A DNA stretch of 64,000 bases from Atkinsonella hypoxylon (taxonomy: Eukaryota > Ascomycota > Sordariomycetes > Hypocreales > Clavicipitaceae). Of this stretch, positions 33,716 to 45,000 are shown piece by piece; within the stretch, counting starts at the first letter, position 1, and each line of letters starts with the position of its first letter. The translations under genes were made by a program, and so were the position numbers. The notes below the pieces were generated by a model. It saw only the letters and a program-made list of their open reading frames with translations, was not told where the DNA came from and made no database searches. The stretch lies in NCBI GenBank assembly GCA_000729835.1, contig JFHB01000092.1:48497-112496 (forward strand), in the 5' to 3' direction.

Positions 33716-34720
33716 ATGTCTTGGGCAGGTTTGTGCTAAAACCCCGCCAAACCCTGATGAGGGGCTCACAATGTGCTAGGGTTCAAGAAGAATGTAAATC
33801 GCGCGACGACGCAGGTGATGATGAAGACGGGTATGGATAACTATCTGTCCCTCTGGACGCTTTGACTGATTGACTTATCAGGGCATGTGGAGAAGACGAG
33901 CGACCGTGATTATGAGGTTGAAGAAAGGTGACATAAGACTCTAGTAATAGACTTAGGTGTTGGCTAGCGGCTAACATTTGACTCAGACGATTCAAGACAA
34001 TGGAGGCTGCATCTCTACGTCTACAAAAGGAAGCAAAAGGATACCTAGATTCGCTCCGAGGTTAGTACTTCCGGATTGCCGACCTGGCTTGAGACTTTTC
34101 TAACTCGCCTCCGGCTAGCCATGACTGCATCGCAAATGCGAATAGCGGAGACGATTGACGCCTTTTACGGCGATTCGGGTGCTAGAGACGGTGTCAGCAG
34201 AAGTTACAAACTAGCCGTAGAAGATCTTGACGCCGAAACGATCAAGGCCCTGGATGGCCCGTATCGAACTACCGTACTGGAACCAATAACCCGATTTTGC
34301 GCATATTTCCCTGATGTCAACGAATGCATCAAAAAGCGCGGTCACAAACTCTTAGACTACGATGCTCTTCGAGCCAAGGTGAAGAAGCTGGTTGAGAAAC
34401 CAGACAAGGATGCGACCAAGCTGCCACGAACGGAGAAGGAACTGGAAATGGCCAAAGCCGCCTACGAACAGTTGAACGAACAATTAAGTACAGAGCTGCC
34501 GCAGCTGATAGACCTGCGAGTGCCGTATCTGGATCCTACTTTTGAGGCATTAGTGAAGATTCAACTTCGGTTCTGTGCCGAGGCATACTCACGCATGGCC
34601 CAAGTCCAACAATATCTAGATGCAGACACCAGAGATCTGTACGCTGATGGCCACTTGGACGCAAGGGTGGAACAAGTTCTACAAGAAATTCGGGAATTAA
34701 GCATTAGCGGAACTGTGTAG
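33716..34720 (+). CDS. rvs161: BAR-domain protein Rvs161/Hob3
   Basis: Amphiphysin-like N-BAR protein that, as a heterodimer with Rvs167, bends membranes during endocytic scission and organises actin. Five exons: 33716-33728, 33780-33830, 33882-33927, 33987-34060 and 34119-34720, giving 261 residues. Four short introns (51-59 bp) cluster in the first 350 bp. Joined sequence reads MSWAGFKKNVNRATTQVMMK, TGHVEKTSDRDYEVEERRF and YLDSLRAMTASQ, the typical Rvs161 start. The BAR helices fill the rest (DGPYRTTVLEPITRFCAYF, LRVPYLDPTFEALVKIQ). There is no SH3 domain, which separates it from Rvs167. The start at 33716 lies in a 13-nt first exon that automated prediction could miss. Confidence 0.93.
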
Positions 34721-35331
34721 ACGATGGGCGCTTCGAGAATCAGAAGCTGAAGGTTGTTTAATATTGCAATGGGACAATTCAAGAGGCGCATGGGCTAATG
34801 ACTACAAAGGCTGGTTTGAGTGCGCTCTTTAATATCCTATTTCACAGGTCCAGATATTGTGCATATCAAATTATAAGATAAAGATAATAAAATGGCAGTG
34901 AGCAATGACGTGTCCATCTTGCATGTGCTGTTCAAGTCGGAGAAGATATAAAAAACAGGCTGATTTTGGATACGGATGACATAATGCCATCAGGATTGTT
35001 GACTTCATTTGACCTCGAGTACCTAGATAGTTTAACAGCTTTGCCGTCAGGATTATGAAATATCACTCAGCATAAGTATCAAATCAAAGATTAGCAAAAC
35101 ATGCGCTGGGACAACCAAAGCAATCGGATTGCAGGGTCTCATTAACCATAAACATTTATCCGAAAGATTCGCAACCCGCCAACAGACAAGATAGTCAAAT
35201 ACTTGTGGGTATCATTGATCTTCTATATCTTCTGCTTTTGATATCTCATCGACATTCACGGGGTTCATACCCCAGTCTCTCGTCTACCAATTCTTCCACC
35301 ACCATTGCTGTTCCATGTGCCACATTTCAAC
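34721..35331. other. Convergent 3' intergenic region
   Basis: About 600 bp between the rvs161 and dcp1 stop codons. It is AT-rich, with no feature recognised. Confidence 0.4.
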
Positions 35332-35997
35332 TTAATTGATCGGCTGATGACCTTCTTGCACTCCAAATAAGTTGCTCAAGGAAAGCCTTCTTCCAATAGC
35401 TTGCATGGCTGGCCCAGCTTCAGGTCCAACATCGGGTCCTTGATCTTCGTCTAAGTTGGAGGGCCTCGCCACTTTCCAGCTCTCCAGTATCATGGTGCCG
35501 TTGATCTCTCTCGTCTCATCTCTGTCCTTATGTATCCAGAGTCCCATGACTTTCTCACCCTCCTGCCAGTTGCCGTCTACTTTGAGAATGACTAGCTCCC
35601 CCACAATTTCTACATGACTCACTCGAGCTAGATCCACAGCTAGGTTATCCAACGCTCGACGATTCAAGACAAAAACGCATGCTCTTGGTTGATGGCTTTC
35701 CGGGAGGGCAGACTGTGTGCAGACAAACATGGTACCTTCGATACCGGACTTGTCCCAGCTTTGCGAAGTGCTGTCAAAAGTGTAGACTACTGCGTTGGCC
35801 GCGATAGAAAGAATGGCCTGAACTGAGGGCAGATAGCGTTGTAAGACACTCACGTTGAGCTCGGTGTTTGTGCGTGGAGGGGGCGGCGCATAAGAAGCAT
35901 GGATGGCGGCAGCATCGGATTCGTAGTCGGAAACGGCTGGTATTAGGTTCGATGGCTGGCGAGTGTGTCGCGCTTTGCGAGGCGTTTGTTGACTCAT
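35332..35997 (-). CDS. dcp1: mRNA decapping subunit Dcp1-like protein
   Basis: 221-residue protein starting at 35997 (MSQQTPRKARHTRQPS). The frame stays open for 49 codons upstream, but that part has no similarity. The EVH1-like Dcp1 fold is visible: LNVSVLQRYLPSVQAIL, AANAVVYTFD, WDKSGIEGTMFVC, ACVFVLNRRALDNLAVDL, VEIVGELVILKV and VMGLWIHKDRDETRE. Dcp1 activates Dcp2 in 5'-3' mRNA decay and localises to P-bodies. The C-terminal Pro/Gly-rich tail is short, as in fungal homologues. The frame is intact with no intron. Confidence 0.85.
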   Translation of the reverse strand: MSQQTPRKARHTRQPSNLIPAVSDYESDAAAIHASYAPPPPRTNTELNVSVLQRYLPSVQAILSIAANAVVYTFDSTSQSWDKSGIEGTMFVCTQSALPESHQPRACVFVLNRRALDNLAVDLARVSHVEIVGELVILKVDGNWQEGEKVMGLWIHKDRDETREINGTMILESWKVARPSNLDEDQGPDVGPEAGPAMQAIGRRLSLSNLFGVQEGHQPIN

Positions 35998-36746
35998 GAT
36001 GGTGAGATGGCCTGGCTGACCGGGTCGCCGGGCAGGTACTTTCAAGATATCGGGATCGTGCGCGGGTCGAATGATAATCGCAAGTAGTAAAGGAACAAAG
36101 ACCATCAAAACGCACTTTTGCGACGCACTATTGGCTGGGTGCAAGGCAATCGAAGTTGGAGTATGAGTTGGGTGCCGAATGGGCAGCGTTGAAGTTTGAG
36201 GTCAAGCGTGCAAGCGTGCAAGTAAGCACATGTACTTTGTACTCCGTACAGCTGCATCCTATTTCCTGGCATCGCGCCTGGGTCTCCCTGCACTGTGGCC
36301 TTGTCGATCATCAGCACAAGTACTCTGTACATGTACTCTCTGTACATGTGCTCCGTAGGTACATAGCATTTTATGCTTGGCTTGTCAACTGCACCCCAGT
36401 TCAATGACGCTAGTATGCCTGGAGCATCTCCCCTTTGTCTTTGTGTAAGATGCGCGAGACGAGTTCGTTCCTGTTGTCACCAGAACACGTCGAGACTTGT
36501 TGCTCAATTCCAGCCTTTGCCTGTTTCAATGTTTGTCTTAGCCCTTAGTCGTGCAGCATCTCCGGAGTATGATACAATTTATTTGACACAGCCTTACCGC
36601 CCATACGATTCTCGTGATCGCTTCGAGTGCTCAACATCATGGTGTAGATCACCAAGCTGAAGTCTGCACCTCAACATCAACTTCCGCGCCGACAGGCCAA
36701 CTCCTCTACATCGTCCTCTGCTTTTACGGAGCGCATCTCGGCGACT
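35998..36746. promoter_or_regulatory. Shared upstream region of dcp1 and the inositol 5-phosphatase gene
   Basis: Contains clustered GTACTCTGTACATGT-like words at 36230-36360 and one TACTCCGTA at 36240-36248. No gene is seen. Confidence 0.45.
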
Positions 36747-39680
36747 ATGGCCGATCCTGAAAGCCCGCATTCCACGCACACCGATTCCTTCGAGCCAGTT
36801 GATTTGCACACTACACCGCAGTCCCTCGCTCGAGCTGTACTTGCCCGTCACTCCGAATATGTTCGACCTCACAAGATCAAAGTCAAGATTGGAACTTGGA
36901 ATGTCGCGGCCTGTCCTGGCACGGACAAAGACCTGGCCAGGTGGTTCGTAGGTGGCGAGGGTATCGATAAACACTTTGCTGGTTTAGATCTGTCTCGAAA
37001 CCCTGCTGTAGTCCACGATTTATCTTCCAGTAATCGGGACGACGCTGATTCCCTTCGTCTAGTCGGAGGAAACGAGGTTGGCCTCTACGTCCTTGGTTTA
37101 CAAGAAGTTGTAGACCTGAACTTGACGAAGGATTATATGCACAGAGCAGTCAGGTTGGATTCGTCGTCTACTGACAAGTGGCAGGCGGCCCTGGAAGCTG
37201 CCATGCCTCCTGGATATAAGCTCGTCATGTCAGAGCAAATGGCTGGCTTGCTCTTGATAATTTATGCATCCCCTGAAATTGCTCCTACTATTACGAACAC
37301 GAGCACAAAGTCAGTCGGAACTGGTCTTCTGGGGTATTTTGGAAACAAGGGCGCTGTGGTGTCCCGCCTGGTTCTGGGTGAAACAACACGTATGGTATTC
37401 GTCAACTGTCATTTGGCTAGTGGCGCGGGCTCAAGCCATTTGGACCGGAGGTGCTGGGATGTTGAACAGATACTCAGCAAAACAAAGTTTGATCCTGTTG
37501 TGTATGCCGGGGTGTCAGAGGACGAGGGCGAAATGATTGGCGACGAGGACTTTGCCTTCTGGTTTGGCGATCTGAACTTTCGGCTTGACAGTCTTCCAGG
37601 AGACGATATCCGAAGAATTCTCACTTTACATACGAGGGGTGAATATGGCACAAATAGCAAGAGGACACCACAAGCTCCAGAGGGTGAAGGGGTAATTATC
37701 ATGAGAAACTCGGAAAGTGACGACGATACCACAATCAAGTCATCAATTCATTCACGAGAGCAGAGTTTTGATTCTGAAACGACCCTTCCCGACCCTGACG
37801 AGTTTCCAGAAGACCCAAGTCAGGATCCAACCTCGCTGCAGGCCACTTTAGACTCTTTACTGCCACACGACCAACTTCGGCAAGCCATTGCACAAGGAAA
37901 GGCATTTCACGATGGATGGAGAGAGGGGCCTATTACGTTTTTGCCTACGTATAAATATGACGTTGGGACCGTTGCATTATTTGATACCAGTGAAAAGCAA
38001 CGTGCCCCAAGCTGGTGTGACCGCATCCTGTATCGAACGCGGAAAGATAAGCGGGGTCACGATAGAAAGATTCAAGAGGAAAATAATTCAAGGATGAAGG
38101 ATGAGGAAATGAAGTCGCGTGGCATTGACCAAGACGACGATGTTTTGTTTAGTTACAACCCTGACACGGATGGTGACGATCAAGCAGCAGAGGACCCGAC
38201 GCTTGAGTATCACCAATACGACGAGACTAAAGAAAACGCGGCCGGGGAGATATTTACCGAAGAAGGCTATGCTGATCGAATTGTCCTTGACATCTACGCT
38301 TCTCATCAGCGAATTTCATCGTCAGATCACAAACCAGTGATATCAGTCTTTTCTCTCGAATACGATGCAGTCATTCCAGAACTCAAGGCAAAGATTCATG
38401 CAGAGGTTGCGCGAGAGCTTGATAGAGCGGAAAACGAAGGGCGACCCGCCATCACCGTTGTCATGGAAGGAAGCTCAGCGACTAGTGAGAATACCGTGGA
38501 CTTTGGGGACATTAGTTTTCTAGAGAGAAAATCATGCATAGTGACTGTCGCAAACACCGGTGGCGTGTCGGCAGAGGTTTTGTTCGTGGAAAAACCATCA
38601 ACTGACGCACACAACTCTGGCTCCGTAACATGGCTTACCACCTCTTTTATCGGTTCCGACGATGAACCGCCAACACGTATAGAGGACATTGTTACATTAG
38701 AACCCGGTGAAACAATTCTGGCACACATAGAAGCTCAAGTTTCTACAATCTCACAAATTCGTGCTTTGAATGATGGCCAGGCGAAACTGGAGGATGTTCT
38801 TGTATTGCGCGTGGAAGGAGGACGCGATCACTTCATACCTGTGAAAGGCTCCTGGTTGCCGACATGTTTTGGTCGTTCCATCGATGAGCTTATTCGGATA
38901 CCGGATGGCGGGATACGGAAGTTTGTGATGCAGAACAATATAAAAGGAGCGATACCGTATGATACCGAGATTCGATGCTCAGCTCCGAAGGAGTTATTCA
39001 AGTTGACAGAGGCGATTCAGACATTAGCAGAAAGATGCGTGGCTGATAAAGCAATGCTTGAAGAAATGGACCTTCCCCAAGAAGCTGGCTGGCCGTTCGA
39101 TTCCGCCACATGGACGACTGGGATCGCCGAACAAGATTCAGTCAAGACTAAACTTGTCTCGGCCCTAGACACGGACTCTTCTCTGTCCGAAGTGTTACCT
39201 GTCGAACTCTCCTCAGCGCACAAGCTCGAAATCTTGTCATCTCTTCTCCTTCTGTTTCTGGCATCTTTGAGTGATGGTCTTGTTCCACCACTATTATGGG
39301 CGAAGCTTTCTACTGCTATGCCGAACCTGACATCAATCTCACCTGGGATGTGGCCAGACGCTAAGATAGGGATCATGGACATTCTCTCCTCGTCTCCGAA
39401 TCACAACATAGCCTTCGCCTTTTTAACGGCTACCTTGTCCCGTGTCGCGACGGAGCTCAGCCCAATCACTTCAGAGCGCTTGTTGCCAGGCCTTAGTCGT
39501 CGACTCAGTTTCAGACGAGGAGCGGAAGATGAAAATGAAAGAAAGAGAAAGTTGCGTCAGAGAAGATATGCTGACATGATAGGGCCACTCGTCTTTAGAA
39601 CAAACGACAGGGACAAAGTAACCAAAGAGAGGGAACGGATCATAGTAGAGATATTCCTGAGTCGCGAGGCTGGGAGTTAG
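36747..39680 (+). CDS. OCRL/INPP5B-type inositol polyphosphate 5-phosphatase
   Basis: 977-residue single-exon protein. The 5-phosphatase (endonuclease/exonuclease/phosphatase fold) occupies about residues 45-545: KIGTWNVAA, GLQEV (metal-binding Glu), FVNCHLASGAG, FWFGDLNFRLD, PSWCDRILYRTR and SSDHKPV (catalytic Asp-His). An ASH domain follows (DFGDISFLERKSCIVTVANTG, about 575-700). A RhoGAP-like C-terminal domain comes next (FGRSIDELIRIPDGGIRKFV to the end). This order, with no Sac1 domain, is that of OCRL/INPP5B and not yeast synaptojanins. The likely role is removing the 5-phosphate of PI(4,5)P2 on endosomal and plasma membranes. The RhoGAP domain may be catalytically dead, as in OCRL. An acidic insert splits the phosphatase near 310-365. 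Confidence 0.92.
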   Translation: MADPESPHSTHTDSFEPVDLHTTPQSLARAVLARHSEYVRPHKIKVKIGTWNVAACPGTDKDLARWFVGGEGIDKHFAGLDLSRNPAVVHDLSSSNRDDADSLRLVGGNEVGLYVLGLQEVVDLNLTKDYMHRAVRLDSSSTDKWQAALEAAMPPGYKLVMSEQMAGLLLIIYASPEIAPTITNTSTKSVGTGLLGYFGNKGAVVSRLVLGETTRMVFVNCHLASGAGSSHLDRRCWDVEQILSKTKFDPVVYAGVSEDEGEMIGDEDFAFWFGDLNFRLDSLPGDDIRRILTLHTRGEYGTNSKRTPQAPEGEGVIIMRNSESDDDTTIKSSIHSREQSFDSETTLPDPDEFPEDPSQDPTSLQATLDSLLPHDQLRQAIAQGKAFHDGWREGPITFLPTYKYDVGTVALFDTSEKQRAPSWCDRILYRTRKDKRGHDRKIQEENNSRMKDEEMKSRGIDQDDDVLFSYNPDTDGDDQAAEDPTLEYHQYDETKENAAGEIFTEEGYADRIVLDIYASHQRISSSDHKPVISVFSLEYDAVIPELKAKIHAEVARELDRAENEGRPAITVVMEGSSATSENTVDFGDISFLERKSCIVTVANTGGVSAEVLFVEKPSTDAHNSGSVTWLTTSFIGSDDEPPTRIEDIVTLEPGETILAHIEAQVSTISQIRALNDGQAKLEDVLVLRVEGGRDHFIPVKGSWLPTCFGRSIDELIRIPDGGIRKFVMQNNIKGAIPYDTEIRCSAPKELFKLTEAIQTLAERCVADKAMLEEMDLPQEAGWPFDSATWTTGIAEQDSVKTKLVSALDTDSSLSEVLPVELSSAHKLEILSSLLLLFLASLSDGLVPPLLWAKLSTAMPNLTSISPGMWPDAKIGIMDILSSSPNHNIAFAFLTATLSRVATELSPITSERLLPGLSRRLSFRRGAEDENERKRKLRQRRYADMIGPLVFRTNDRDKVTKERERIIVEIFLSREAGS

Positions 39681-40909
39681 AGGCTACGGACTGAAAGACT
39701 ACATGCAAAGCTCAGGCGAGTCAAAAGGGGTATGAGTGGAAGACAGATGGTATTGTGATTATTCATTGAAGCGTCATGATGGAAATTGGTTATTATTTAG
39801 AGCTGGCCAAGTGAGTTTCCTATACTCTTGATAGCACATACGCCTGGTACTTATTGACGGAATCCATATTAGGCCGTTGAAGTCGAGAACCAGATCTCAA
39901 TGCCGGCCACTTCGAGCACATACTCAAGAAGCAGAATCTCCAGTAGAAAGGCAAACTCCATTCCAGTGTGTGTTTTTGGTGGCAACGCATCGTCTTTTGT
40001 AATCTGGGGTAGACGCGAAGGCGGTGCAAAAGAAAAGGCTATAATGGGGAGCCTGCCCTTAGAATCTAGCGACCTCGGATGTCACTGACAGGGGTACGCA
40101 TCATTAAAAGGCACTAGCAGAGATATTGACAGGGTACAGCAGCTTACAAGTGTAATTACTAGGCAGAATATGCAGTAACCCTTTTAGCATGCCGGCTGGA
40201 TTGCTCCTTCAACAGCTACTATTTGATAATCCATCTTCTCTGCGCCTGATACGCGCTCGCTCCCGCTTGGCTGCCCAAGAATTGGACCATGAGGATGTCC
40301 ATCGACTTACCGGTTGCAAGGCTTGTTGCAATCTCGCCTAGAATGAGTTCAGAGAGGAGAGACAGCGCTTAATATCGGGTTTGCGTCCTGTACTGATCTT
40401 GGGTGCCATGCCGACCAAAAAGCAGAATCGCGAATTGCTATCGACGGATGAAGACCAAGTAGCAAGGTAGTCTGTAATGCATGGTATAAACTGTGCTAGC
40501 ATCAGGTAGTATATCTTGACATCTGAAGCAAGACTCGATTCGGCGTTTGTATTGGTGCTGTAACGGAAGCTTGGCAAGGACAAGATACAATTCCTTTGAT
40601 ACACAAGTAGAAATATCTGGGAAACCTCGTGATAGATGACGGATAGCTTAAAAGCCTGCCGCAACTCCTGAAAGAGTAATTTAGGCAGAGCACGGATGCC
40701 ATGCTTTGAACTTGGGACGAGATATGCATCACACCGTGCACTACGAACAAAGGAGTGAGTGATTCATCACTCCAGAGAGCTGCATCTTTCCCCCAGTGCC
40801 TCCTCTCGCAGTGCTCCTTCCACAATCCATCCAGAAACGAACCTCAGTGCCACTGAGACCTTCCAATCTCAACCTTGAGCAATCTTCTAATCCTCTGTTC
40901 ATAATCAAC
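39681..40909. other. Intergenic, 1.2 kb
   Basis: No supported gene. Minus-strand ORFs at 40338-40825 lack recognisable features. Confidence 0.35.
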
Positions 40910-41062
40910 ATGGTTACTCTAGCATCTAGCGCCGACGTCTCCGCTGCGCAGCATATAGATCTCGCAAAGGTGGAAAGCGACCGCCGCGTGCTCCCGCTCT
41001 TACTGCACTCCTCGGGCAAGAAAACCCCTGGAAAAACCAGACAATGCAAGAGAATACAGTAG
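40910..41062 (+). CDS. 50-codon upstream ORF or out-of-frame first exon
   Basis: Begins MVTLASSADVSAAQHIDLAK and ends CKRIQ. It overlaps the start of the 319-residue ORF at 41044 by 19 nt in another frame. It could be an upstream ORF that lowers translation of the next frame. It could also be the true N-terminus of that protein, joined by an unrecognised splice or a frameshift. No domain is seen. Confidence 0.3.
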   Translation: MVTLASSADVSAAQHIDLAKVESDRRVLPLLLHSSGKKTPGKTRQCKRIQ

Positions 41063-42003
41063 AACTGGGCACGACGAAATACTCGCCGTTCCATCGAAGA
41101 ATCGTTCTTAGAAACCTGACGCGGCGCTACTTCAGGCTGCTTGCGCTACGGACTCGCGCGCTCCAACACGCAACGCGAACAGTTGCGCTATTCGTCGCCT
41201 GCCTTGTATCACTGCCGACGCCGACGCCTGAAGAGGAGTGCGCCTTGCGAGATGATGGCCGGAGAGAAGACTTCCCATGGCTGGGCCAGCCTGCTTTGCC
41301 CAGCGGAAGCATCGACACCCCATCAGACGATGACTTTGACGATCCCTGTGAGTCAAGGAAGAGGAAAAGATGGTGCGAAAGCGATAACTCTGTCGACGAG
41401 GTACTATCCTGTAGAGTTCGGAAAGGGCTGGAAATCGCCATGAATGAGTATTTGATGAAACTGATCATGGACCCGCGGCGGGTGCAGCTCTTGTCCTGGG
41501 AAGAGACGTTTCCGGGCATGCTTGAGCAATTCCTCAACCATCTCGATGAGCATTGCTGTCCTCCCATAAGCGGCCTGCTACGCTCACATCTTTTCAAAGG
41601 GACCAGCAGAGAATACATCACTTCCGAGAGACATCGGGACTGTGTCAGCCTTGTCTATTTCAATCGACTACAAGACGATATCGAGGATACATACGGCCGA
41701 ATGGCCAGTAGTGCAGACATGATTGCTCAAATGCATGAGAAGGAAGGCTTCAAGTGGTCGCGCTGGTTGAAATATTGTATGCCAGGGGTCAGGGCGGAGA
41801 GGATGAAGAGTTGTGGTCTTGGCAGCCCGCTTGTTGAAAGCTGCACACCTGATGAGGTAGATTTTGTTTACGACTCGTGGGAATCATGGGAAAACGCTGT
41901 GAGGCCAAGTCGAAGCGTGTTGGTGGGCTATGAGAGGGATAGAGTACCCCATATCCGGGAGGAAGACCAGAAAAGCAGCGGAGAGTGTAGAATTCGCTGG
42001 TAA
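41044..42003 (+). CDS. Hypothetical protein of 319 residues
   Basis: Open frame with an ATG at 41044. The N-terminal 35 residues are basic (RRIVLRNLTRRYFRLLALR) and a hydrophobic run follows (TVALFVACLVSLPTP), so a membrane anchor is possible. The middle has a DDDFDD acidic stretch and RKRKR, then MNEYLMKLIMDP. The second half is mostly helical, with WSRWLKYCMPG and FVYDSWESW. I recognise no family. Codon use looks coding throughout. No intron is needed, but the true start may be further upstream if the overlapping 50-codon ORF belongs to the same gene. Confidence 0.55.
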   Translation: MQENTVELGTTKYSPFHRRIVLRNLTRRYFRLLALRTRALQHATRTVALFVACLVSLPTPTPEEECALRDDGRREDFPWLGQPALPSGSIDTPSDDDFDDPCESRKRKRWCESDNSVDEVLSCRVRKGLEIAMNEYLMKLIMDPRRVQLLSWEETFPGMLEQFLNHLDEHCCPPISGLLRSHLFKGTSREYITSERHRDCVSLVYFNRLQDDIEDTYGRMASSADMIAQMHEKEGFKWSRWLKYCMPGVRAERMKSCGLGSPLVESCTPDEVDFVYDSWESWENAVRPSRSVLVGYERDRVPHIREEDQKSSGECRIRW

Positions 42004-45000
42004 ACAGTCGTTTGATAGTTGCTGATGTAGCTTTAGCGCTGCTTTGTATCATGGTTCAGCTGTGGTCAGTTTCACTTGTCTGACTGACAAGACTGCCTGG
42101 TTTTTTACTTCAGCTGGGTTCCAAGTATATGGCCATATTACGACAAGCGAAGGAGGAATGTCTTATTGTATCTGCTCTAACATACATACACTCAAACACA
42201 TGTGTATCAAGCATGGTACATTAGTATAGCTGATCACTTTCATCACGAACTGCATTGAATGACCAGTCTTATACTGCAGGCTCCAAACATCTCGATATTT
42301 CCCTCTTCACCCGGTACTGTATCTAGCGCTTGTGCTGGGATCAACCCGATGCCCTCCGAAAGATCATGTCATAACGCTCATGATGTGGGGATTGAACTCA
42401 TCGTTGGTGCGATTTTTTTTTTCCCCCAAGGTTTTGACAATGGTAGTCCTTGTGTAGTTCCTATCAAGCTCGAGTGAATCGAATTATTGTAGCTGTGGCC
42501 ATTTGCATGTCTGTCGGCGACGAGGATCTGACTTGCTGATAAGAAGCACCAGTAGGGCTGCTGGCTTTCGTCGGGAATGGCTACGTCGGACTGGGATAAA
42601 TTCCTATAATGAAGAGTACTAGGATCTTTGCTAATAGGAGACCCAGATGATTTTATCCCAGTTAAGCCCTTTCTGGTTGTCAGGATATAAAACATCATCT
42701 CGAGAAATTAAAGAAAGGTTGAATTTAAGTGCTGCTCTAGTGGAAGGATTACTGTATACACGGCGGAGACTTGAAATATAGATGGATGGATGCGACGGCG
42801 AAAGCCAGCTTCTGTGTCATGCCTGGGGGGTGGAACGCAGCGATGAATCACCAGAAGGCGGCCTAATTAGCTTTCCGTGCCCTCTCAGGATCGGAGATTT
42901 ATTTGACAGAACTCAATCAGAGAAACGAAGGGGAGAATTTTCTGCTACGGAGTATACAGGGATGATTTGCCATGCCTAATGCTTGTTCTTGTGTGCGGCC
43001 AAGTACTACGTATTCGCGCGGCGAACAATTTAACCGGCTTGTCACGAGCCATTCTCCAACACACACTAGGCTCGACAAGTGATGTGTTGGAGCCGTTGGA
43101 AGCGTTGTGCGAAGAGCTCCGTGGCTCGAAAGGACACCTAGGAGGTTACTCCGTACTTGTGCACCAACATGAGGGCGTGCAGGGGACCTAGAGCCTTTTC
43201 ATTTGGCTTCTGGTGGGAATCCTACTTGCCCCTATTTTGATCAAAGGTACATTTGTGAGCTAGGCAATTGAAGGCTTTAACTTCTGTATGCCTGCCTTCC
43301 AAGTCAACGACATGTTGCAGCTGTAAGGGCGTTGACTCAACCCATCCGTCCACGATCTCGACGACCAGATACATCTGTCGACACCTGGGTCTTCTCTCGA
43401 GGCAGGGTAGACTTGGGTTATATATATCCGAAGGTATTAAGTGCTTCGTCCAGCGGCGCAAGACGGCGACAGCACTTCACTTCCCTGGCTTTGACTCCGG
43501 CGAAGTATATAGGAAGAACACGTCAAAGCACTGAGCCGATATGAACGCCCATGATTTCGAGCCAAGTTGTGTCCTACAGGCCCGTGGAATCTGCGACAGC
43601 AGGCGGTACAATAACACAGTATGAGTACGTGTACAAGATCACGCAGCGAAGAACTGATCTCGTGTGTTGCGGCACTGGCTCTGATCTCAAGTCAACATTT
43701 TGTAGCAGGTATTGGTTTGATACATTAAGGGAGATTCAGATGATTCAATAACAGACCCCCAGTTGGTGAGTACATTGACTTCAAACTTTTCACTCGATAA
43801 AGGGCTACCCTAAGGAATGGAGAGGTTGTGTGAGAGTCGCACGAGATGATTGCGGGCGTCCTGGCGTCAAATATCACACAGGCAGACAAGCATGGAAAAG
43901 CGGGAAATCATCGCGTGTAACAGATGACTGACCTCGTGCTGGCTATCTGCAAATCATTCTTGCATTGGGTATAATTTTTGTGCTTGCCATTGTGGTTTTC
44001 AAGGAGGAGGGAGTAGATGTCCCAGATAAAGTACGGTAAGCCTGGCAAAACCGCCTACATCCTGATCTCTCGAACAAACGCCTCGAACACCTATATGTTG
44101 AGCAATCAACTAACAACAAGTGCCAGGCTATCTGCCTGCCAGGATGGTCCGCCAAGGAGAAGTCTTTTCTCTTGACTTGATTCAACGTTGTCCGCCGGCA
44201 GAATCATGATGCTTCTACATTCAATAAGCTCCCGATGACCCGAGCTGCGGATGGAACAGGAACGGGGCTTGGCCAGACGCTCTAGCCCAGAATATTATAA
44301 TCAACGCCCAATCGACCTACATACATACCTAGGTATGTAACCCAGGACGAATACGCGCCTGCATGAACAGGGCAATCTGGCAAAGCGTCAGTCGGCGTAG
44401 CACCACTGCTCCTTCGCTTTCAGCCAACCAATCCCACCAAAGGAAAATCAGGTATAAAGCCGAGGCTCTCGAAGATCGAAGGGCTGTGTGTTATAATACG
44501 TCTGTTGCTTTGATTACTGTGACCTGCAGGCACACACACCCTTCGAATTCATCGGCACGCACGCAGGTCTGGCCACAGGTGATAGCCCTTCATCCTGGTC
44601 ATGCAGGAAGCCTTACAGCTGTGACCTTGGTGTTCAAATTGACGAGACACAGAGATGAGACCTGCCGCGTTTGAGTCGTCTTGAGGCAAGAAATAACATG
44701 AACATGAACTAAGCAGGTTGGTGGGATTGCTGCACCGGGCGTGTTATTTTCGGCGTTTTGCTCATCTTTGACGCAGACATGGGTGAACAAGGCTAATAAG
44801 CAATTGCTGATCTGCATATCAAGACCAACGGGACGATCGTTATAAGGCAGGCCCCGGGCTGCCGTGCGACTGTTTGTGCACACATGCTTCAAATGCCAAT
44901 TCTTGCCAGGGTCTTGATGTTCTATGTCGATCGTGCCTGAAAAAGAGATAGACTTACCATCGACTAACTAATGACTAAACGAAGCATGCCAGAACATGCA

